This document shows positions 57,177 to 64,000 of a stretch of 64,000 nucleotides of DNA, piece by piece (the first letter of the stretch is position 1; each line of letters opens with the position of its first letter). A model generated the notes under the pieces. The model was not told the DNA's origin, made no database searches, and saw only the letters and a list, made by a program, of their open reading frames with translations. The translations under genes and the position numbers were made by a program. The stretch comes from Chlorella sorokiniana. Taxonomy: Eukaryota; Chlorophyta; Trebouxiophyceae; Chlorellales; Chlorellaceae. The stretch spans positions 2,709,001 to 2,773,000 of the forward strand of contig CP084619.1 in assembly GCA_025917655.1 (NCBI GenBank), written 5' to 3'.

Positions 57177-60100
57177 ATGCAGCACAGGCTGGCCTGCTTG
57201 GCCGCCAGACTGCGCTACTTGAGCAGCAGAAGCCACTATTCCCTGTCGCGAGTTCCAGTCAGCCACACCGGGGTGCCGGCCCGCTGGGCGCCCGTGCTCT
57301 TCGCCATGGCCTCGTCTTTGCAGAAGGTAGGGCCCCACTATGCTCTCTGGATTCGATTTGAACATTTCACCTTCCGATGGGGCCTGGCTGCCAACCTCCC
57401 ACTGCATGCGCCGCCGCACCGCTTGAAACTGCCCGCCTGGTGCCCTTGGACTAACCCCGCCTTGTGCCCCTGGATTGCCCAGGCGGTGGTGCGCTCACTA
57501 CCAGGGGAGCCCAACATGACCATCACCCTGACTGTGGGGGCAAGCAGCGCAACATGGACAGGTGCAGGGGGCGGGACCTTGGCGCATCGTGTAGCGCCCT
57601 CGGCTCGCGGTTTGCGGCCGGCAGCTGCCATGCCGCATGCGGAGGTCAGACTTTGATCCATCCTTGCCTCCACGGCCAGCGCAGGCCCAAGGATGAGCTG
57701 CTGGAGAAGCCACTGGGCCGCCTGCAGAAGAGCGCGGCGCCGCAGCCCGACCGGCAGCAGCGGCGGGCCAAGGGCAAGGCTGGGGGCGACACGGCGGCAG
57801 GCTCGGCGTCGCCGGCCCCGCCGCCGCTGTTTGTGGGGCTGCACGCGGGGCCCAGCGCGGAGCACCCGGTGCTGGATGCTGCGGCGGTGACCAACGAGGA
57901 GGCGTGGCGGCACGGCCGCCTGCTGCGCGTGGGGCGGCAGCCTACCGCGTGGACCTCAACCCGCCGCTGCTGGACCGCCTGGAGCTGCACGGCACCCCCT
58001 TTGTGGGCATACCGCTGGTGCCCGCCATGCAGGCGCACTTCACCGAGGAGGAGGCGTGCCGCTGGCGCTGGCTGCGCGCGGCGCCGGGGGCGGTGGAGTT
58101 CCAGCCCATCCAGGGCGCCACCTGCCGCCGCTACGTGCCCCGCCCCGAGGACGCCGGCTGCCGCCTGCGCGTCGAGTGCACCCCCGGACGGCGTTTGACG
58201 CGGGAGGAGGCGGCTGGGGGGAGGAGAGCCAGGGAGTGGAGCTGGGGGAGGCTGGAGCAGCAGAGTGCGGCCCCGTTGCGCTGCCGCCCTCGCCAGGCGC
58301 CTCCGAGGCGCGGCACGCGCTGACGCGGCGGCCCACCGCCCCCACACCTGCGCGTGGTCACCTACAACATCCTGGCAGACCAGTATGCCGCCACAGACGC
58401 CGCCAAGAACGTCATCTTCGCCCACTGCCCGCCCCAGTGAGGCGCCGCCTGCGCCGGCACGCGGGGCTGCGCAAGCCGGCGCCCGACCCGCAGGGAGGCT
58501 GGCACCCTGCTGCCACCAGCGCTGCATCCCCTCGCCGCGGTCCTCGCCTCGCTTCCCCATCCCTCCAACACCTCGCTTCTCTACACCCCCCACCCCTCCA
58601 ACCCCCCCCATCCACCCCACCCCCACCCAGGTACTTGGACCCTGCCTACCGACGGCCGCTAGTGCTGGCTGAGCTGCTGGGCTTCAACGCCGACGTGGTG
58701 TGCCTGCAAGAGGTGGACGAGAAGATGTTCAGCGCGTGCCTCACGCCGCAGCTGGCGCAGGAGGGTGCGCCTGCTGTGCAGCTGCCGGGGGCACGCCTGA
58801 GCGGCAGCACCATCACACCGGCGATGCAGGGCAACGTGCCAGGGCCTCGTCCCATTCCGTGTTGCGTCCGCTGGCAAGCGGCGAGTCGGCATACCCTTTC
58901 CATCACCCTTCTCGTCTGTCGTCCCCCCATCCTCTTCCAGGCTTCCGCGGTGTGTACACCAACAAGGCTGGCAAGCCGGGTCTGAGCGTGCGGGAGGGGT
59001 CGGCCACCTTCTTCCGCGCCTCGCGCTTCTCGCTGGCGGCCCACAGGAGCCTCACGCTGAAGCAGCTCTTCCCAGCAGAGGTGGGCAGCGGCAGCGGCTG
59101 GCGACTGCTCAGGGGAGGGATGCCAGAACAATGGATGTGCAGGGACGGGTGCAGGAACTGGCTGCACGGGTGGGGGTGGGGGCGCCCAGCTGACTGCACG
59201 CATGCACCTTCCCCCGGCGCTGCACCCGGCTGGCTGATGATGTCCACACTTGAAAAGCGATATCGGAGCACACAGCATGACCGACAACTTGACGTCAAAG
59301 CACTGAAGCTCGCCGCGCCTGCATCAACCGCCTGCGCTGCATGTCGCGCCGTGCTAGCCTGTGGCCACTGGCACAGCCCAGGCTGCCGTGCTCCTGCTCA
59401 CACCTGTTTCGTGCTCGCCACGCCCATGCTGCCTTCCCCGCCTGTGCAGCCCGGCGCCGAGGCCAAGTACGGCGGCGTGTTTGCTCCCATGCTGCGCAGC
59501 TCTCCCGCCCTGCAGCACGCCCTGCAGCGCATTGCCACGGTGGCGCAGCTCAGGCAGGCGGGGGGCTGACTGTGCTGGCACGGAGCTGTCCTGGATGCGT
59601 GTCCCCTCCTCCATCACTGGGTGCCTGCTGAGCTTCGGCGCTCACATTGTTTGGCTGCGCTGCTGCTTGCCGTCCCCCCCGCGCAGCCTGCTGGCCCCCG
59701 TGCAGCGCGGCGACCGCCCGCTGTGCGTGCTCAACACCCACCTGTTCTACCACTACCAGGCGCCCCACATACGCACCATGCACGTGTGGGCCATGCTGCA
59801 GGTGGGGGCCCGCGGGGTGGGGGAGCCGGGTGGGGCACGTGGGGGCGGGCCAGCACTCTCCACAATGCAGGCAGCGACGCTGGAGCTGCCCAAGCTCATG
59901 CGCAGCCGGCTGCTGGGTGCACCACAGCCGGCCTCCCCCGCCCACCCACGCCTGCCCCGCCCCCTACTCCCTGCTGCAGGAGGCGCAGCAGTTCATCGAC
60001 GAAGCCTTGGCCGACCCGCAGCTGGCGGGCAGCCTGGGGGCCAGCGCCCCGCCCTCCTCTTCTGCGGAGACCTCAACTCGGGTGGGGGAGGGGCGGGCAG

Positions 60101-61886
60101 ACGGCTGGCCGCCGCCGTGGGCCGCCGTTGCAAGGAGCAAGCGCAGTGCTGTGGATGGAGCGCCCCCTCCTTCTGCCCCCAGCTGCTGGCTCTCATGCCA
60201 CCGCCGTTTGCACCCCCTTTCACCACACACCCGCACCTACCGCCGCCTGCTGCCCGCAGACTTGAACGACGGCATCCCGGGTGCGATCGAGCTGCTGGCC
60301 AAGGGCGCCTCCCCGCCGACTTCTGGGACTGGTTCTTCGGCGCCGACTTCAAGTGGGAGGGGGGGAGGAGGCGGCGGCAGAGGGGTCGGACGGCGCGGCG
60401 GGCGCCGCGCGTCGCAGCAGGGCGCGGGCGAGGGCGCGCACGCCGACCAGCCCGGCTCTCCCTCGCAGCGCGGCGGCTGCACCCTGGCCGGCGGCCCGCC
60501 GGGGCAGCAGGACGGGTGCAGCCGCCTCGGCAGCAGCCGGGCGGGCAGGAGGGGCAGGAGGGGGTGGCTTTGTGGCGGGCGTGGAGCTGGCCAGCCCCTT
60601 TGCGCTGCGCCCGCCGACGGGCTGCGCACCCCCTTCACCAACCACGTGCGGGGGTATCAGGGGCTGCTGGACTACATCTGGTTTGAGCCGGGGGCGATGG
60701 AGGTGGCGCGGGAGGTGCCGCTGCCGCCGCTGGCAGACCTGGGCGGCTTCCTGCCCAACGCCCGCCACCCCTCCGACCACCTGCCCGTGGCCTTCGACCT
60801 GCGCTTCCGCGGGCAGGGGGCTGCAGGCCCGGGCGGCACGGGCGCTGCCGGGGCGGCAGCAGCGATGCAGCAGGCAGCAGCGACGCAGCAGGCAGCGGCA
60901 GCGGCAGCAGCGGCAGCGGCGGCGACGGCGACGGCTCCCGCCCGCCCCACGTGCTGCCGGCCGCCCTGTACAACGCGGGCCTTGCGGCGGAGGCGCTTGG
61001 GCGGGGCGAGGTGGTGGCGCTGCCCACGGACACGCTGTACGGGCTGGGCGCGTGCGCGGGCTCCTCCCGCGGCGTCGCCCACATCTACGCCACCAAGCGG
61101 CGGGGGACCACAAGCCGCTGGCCATCGCGGTCGCCGACGTGGGCGACGTGGCGCGCTTTGCGGAGGTGGAGGTGGGTGGAGGGTGACCACACGGCGTGGT
61201 GGGGTGGGGTCTGTGTGTGGGAGGTGAGGGGGCGCAAGCTGAGGGCGCTGCAGCCTGCCACGTACACAAGAGCCCACCCACTCGCAAGCCTGCCTGCCTG
61301 CCTCCCTCTGCGCAGGACCTGCCCCCGGCCTGCTGCAAGACCTGCTGCCCGGCCCCGTCACGCTGCTGCTGCGCGCCGCGCCGACGCCCCGCTGGCCCCG
61401 AGCTCAACCCGGGCGTGCCGGCCATCGGCGTGCGCATCCCCGACGCGCCATTCATCCGCGCCGTGTGCCGCCAGCACCGCGCCGCGCTGGCCCTCACCAG
61501 CGCCAACATCAGCGGCGGCATGAGCAGCGTGGAAGTGGGGGAGTTCGAGGTGGGCGCCTGCTCTGGTGTGCGTGTTTGGGGGAGGGGAGGGGAGAAGCGC
61601 TGCTTCATGAACATCCCCAGTGCGAGTGTGCATGCTGGTGAACTGCACGTTGTCGCCTGGCGAGGCTGCCCCCTCACCCCACCCCACCCCACCCACCCAC
61701 TCCAGGAGCTGTGGCCCGCCTGCTCCCTTGTGTTTGATGGCGGCCGACTGGACGCCGGGCGCTCCGGCTCCACGGTGGTGGACCTCACGCAGCCGGGCGC
61801 TTTGCCATCGCGCGCCGCGGCTCCGGCTTTGCGCGCACCGTGCAGCTGCTGGCCGACAAGTATGGCCTGACCCACGACCTGGGCTG
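57177..61886 (+). CDS. PDE12-type 2'-phosphodiesterase fused to YRDC/Sua5 threonylcarbamoyl-AMP synthase
   Basis: The N terminus is Arg/Ser-rich with no acids (MQHRLACLAARLRYLSSRSH), suggesting mitochondria. Then come PDE12-family regions: PNMTITLTVG, YRVDLNPPLLDRLELHGTPF, VTYNILADQYA, FNADVVCLQEVDEKMFSACL, EGSATFFRASRFSLAAHRSL, VLNTHLFYHYQAPHIRTMHV, LLFCGDLNS, GLLDYIWFEPG and HPSDHLPVAFDLRF. Catalytic Glu, Asp/Asn and SDH are all present (EEP nuclease). About 45 Ala/Gln/Gly-rich residues later the YRDC domain starts: LPAALYNAGLAAEALGRGEV, LPTDTLYGLGA, KPLAIAVADVGDVARFAEVE, VPAIGVRIPDAPFIRAVC, LTSANISGGMSSVEVGEFE, RSGSTVVDL, LLADKYGLTHDLG, stop 61886. Between the domains is continuous exon; the frame shifts once at the C run 60945-60948. 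Other breaks lie at 57931, 60047 and elsewhere. PDE12 trims poly(A)/2'-5' linkages; YRDC makes the t6A donor for tRNA. Confidence 0.85.
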
Positions 61887-62279
61887 AGGCTGCGGTTGGC
61901 CCAAGTGGCGGCTGCCTGCATGGGCCGCCCTGGCGTGCCTCCTGGCACCGCCGCCGCCTCTGCCGCGCCCAAACGGCAGCGGCGCCCACAGCACTGTCGT
62001 CTGTCCCCAGATCACTGCTATCCCCTTACATCCATTACATGCGCACGCCTCATCTCAGCTGCCTAGGTCTGCCGTAGCAGGCTGTCTCTCTCAAGAGTGT
62101 AGGATAGATTCAGAGCGTTCCATGAAATCAGTGTTGGTTTAGCAAGTCGAAGTACAGGGAGCACTCAACCAAAACAGGTCGCCAGAGTGGGGCCAAGCAG
62201 GCATCCACCTGCGTTGTGTGTGAGAGACAGGGCCGCTGCTGCTGCCACTGCCCTACAAGCGGGCAGGCCTTTATCAGCC
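61887..62279. other. Convergent 3' region fusion gene / HNH gene
   Basis: 393 bp tail-to-tail, AT-richer near 62040-62180. No gene or signal recognised. Confidence 0.45.
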
Positions 62280-64000
62280 TCAGAGCGCCTCATCGTCGAC
62301 GTACGAACGCCCTGATGCACGCTCCCGCCGCTTCACTGCAGGCACCCTGCTCTGCCCCGGCGCCGCCGCCCGGCCGCGCTTCCTGGGCTGGGCAGCGTCG
62401 CTGACCTGTGAGGTAGGTGCGCTGCTTGACAGGGGCCGCTTCCCGCCCGCTGCACCCTGCCCAGCCGCAGCGCCGGGCGGCTCCCCCGCCCGCATCCTGC
62501 ATCAGCGGCACCTCCCCATCCTCCGCATCACTGATCAGCGGCTTGAGCTTGCGCTGGCGGCGCATTGGCCGGGGGAGCCGCGCTATCGCCCTCCTTTGCC
62601 GGCTGCGGCTGCTGCTGCAGCTGCCGTGCATCGGGTCCCTCCTCCCGGAATCTTCGCAGATCATGCGCGGTATCCTGTTGCGCCGCTTTGGGGCAGCATT
62701 CTTGCCGGCCCCGGCTGCCAGGCTGGAGCCGGCGCGTGCCGCCTCCCGCGCCTGCTTCCGTTCCGCGCTTGCGCTTTGGTCACGTCGGCATGGCACGCCA
62801 CACACAGCGTGCGCAGGTTGTCCACATCACACAGCCCGCCGCCCTGCAGGGCAGCGCAGCAAGAACTGGGCTCACCGTGAAAACAGTAACAACAGGCAGT
62901 GTCGGCAACAGCAGCAGCGCTGCTTACAGCCTGAAACAGGACAAGCGCACGTGCGCCACCCCCCACACCAAAAACAACAGCATGCAGGCCCGCCACCCAC
63001 CTTGTACACCGGCACAACGTGGTCGGCCTGCCAGGCATGCCCCTGCACCGCTCGCCTGATCAGCAGGTCCAGGTAGGCGCCGTAGCCGCGGGCCTGGGGG
63101 GGCGCGGGTTGGGGGAGGGCGGGGAGGCATCCAGGATTCAGGGTGGGTGGGATGGTGCCGAGATGCGCAGGGTGCGGCAGCAGTTGCAGAGGGGCCGGGC
63201 GTCTTTGCAGGCGGCGGCCGCACCAGCAGCCTGGGCCAGTGCTGCGCGACGATGCGCCGCCGCGCCGCCTCCCAGCCGCGCGTGCCCTTCTCCACCGCCT
63301 GCAGCCGCTTCACCAGGGCGTGGCAGTCGAGGCGGCACAGCACGCACACCCCGCGCTCCAGCGCAAACAGCGCGCGGCGGCACGCGGAGCCGTTGCTCTT
63401 GCGCGCGTACCAGCCCTCGCAGTCGCCGCTGCGGGGAGCGCAAAGGGTGGGCAGCGCGGGGGCCGGAAGGGGGTGCGTGGGGGAGGCAAAGCGCGTCCTG
63501 AGAACACGCAGTATGGCAGGAGCACAGGCACCTGATGATTGCATGGGCCTGCCCTGCCCGCAACCCACACATGCAGACCCACCCGCAGAACAGGGCTGCC
63601 ATGCCCTCCAGCACCGCCTCGCGCGGCAGCGAACCGCTCGGCAGCGGCACCGCCTTGGCGCAGTTCATGCACAGGCGGCCCCCTCCGCGCTGAACGGCTG
63701 CTGGTAGGTGCCCTCGCGGCCGTGGCTGCGGGGGGCAGGCAGAGCGGGGCAGGCAGGGGGCGGTTCAGTCTGGTGCCGCCCTGCACCACCCCCACCCACA
63801 GCGGTCACTGGCCTGGCAGCGCTGCGACAGCAACGCACCGCGCTAGGCAGCCCCCGCCCCCGGCCAACAAGCGCACCTGGGAAACACAACCTTGACTGCG
63901 TGCCAGGCAGCGCCTGGAGGCAGCGCCAAGTCGGCGCGCCCCCTTGCCCCCCACAAAGCGAGCGTGGGAGGTGCCCAGGCGCCCCGCGGCAGCGGCGGCG
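62280..64000 (-). CDS. HNH endonuclease region of a ZRANB3-like gene, 5' truncated by window
   Basis: ZRANB3 is an annealing helicase with a C-terminal HNH nuclease that acts at stalled forks; only this end lies in the window. Minus-strand order: PPGAAWHAVKVVFP, YQQPFSAEG, LCMNCAKAVPLPSGSLPREA, GDCEGWYARKSNGSACRRAL, FALERGVCVLCRLDCHALVK, ARGYGAYLDLLIRRAVQGHA, WQADHVVPVYK, GGGLCDVDNLRTLCVACHAD, VTKAQA, then a basic tail. DH...N...H and the two CxxC pairs of the HNH/treble-clef fold are present, matching the ZRANB3 order CQLC...WQVDHI...DNLQTLC. The tail has nuclear-signal-like basic clusters. The stop at 62280 (ending YVDDEAL) needs a frame change near 62490; 62290 is the alternative. SNF2 helicase motifs would be right of 64000. 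Confidence 0.82.

Noticed and set aside
60951-61886. YRDC as an independent gene
   Set aside because: No ATG in its frame upstream, no space for a promoter or 3' UTR, and the upstream exon runs into it. Kept as part of the fusion, with an internal ATG noted as an alternative.

Overview
The window is nuclear DNA from a compact, GC-rich green-algal genome. I read it as a Chlorella-like trebouxiophyte. The evidence is about 21 intron-rich protein genes in 64 kb, short introns with GTGAGT/GTGCG donors and TGCAG acceptors, plant-type chloroplast genes (NTRC, a TL29-like lumen protein, a J-domain/ferredoxin protein), an RWP-RK regulator, a plant-type WNK kinase, and TGTAA poly(A)-signal candidates typical of chlorophytes. 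The lineage call is inference; no alignment was run. I recognised no rRNA, tRNA, CRISPR array or intact mobile element.

Layout from left to right: KRI1 (+, 5' end outside the window), NTRC (+), a very large FANCD2 gene (-), a J-domain/4Fe-4S protein (+), an MFS carrier (-), a TPR protein of unknown function (-), a FAD oxidoreductase (-), proteasome RPT5 (-), a DeSI/PPPDE peptidase (+), a TPR co-chaperone-like protein (-), an ankyrin protein (+), ERV1 (+), a DNAJC8-like splicing J-protein (-), DIM1 rRNA dimethylase (+), an RWP-RK factor (-), a TL29-like thylakoid lumen protein (+), mitochondrial ribosomal protein mL41 (-), a WNK kinase (+), a small coiled-coil protein (-), a PDE12-YRDC fusion (+), and the HNH end of a ZRANB3-like gene (-, 5' end outside the window).

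Most neighbours are head-to-head or tail-to-tail with gaps of 250-1300 bp, so several divergent pairs probably share promoters. The genes do not form one pathway, but there are themes: 40S ribosome assembly (KRI1, DIM1), chloroplast redox and lumen biology (NTRC, J/Fd protein, TL29-like), mitochondrial function (ERV1, mL41, PDE12-YRDC), and replication-stress repair (FANCD2, ZRANB3-like).

Three results stand out. (1) A mitochondrial-type 2'-phosphodiesterase (PDE12, EEP fold) runs into a complete YRDC/Sua5 threonylcarbamoyl-AMP synthase with no room for a separate gene, apparently one bifunctional RNA-metabolism protein. (2) In FANCD2 the lysine that is monoubiquitylated in animals is an arginine, inside an otherwise gap-free match. 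(3) More than 25 single-base frame breaks lie in conserved exons, almost all at G or C runs that look one base short. This points to homopolymer under-calling in the assembly, and it will break automatic gene models. Exon ends given here come from reading conserved protein blocks across GT-AG (twice GC-AG) junctions and are not transcript-supported.
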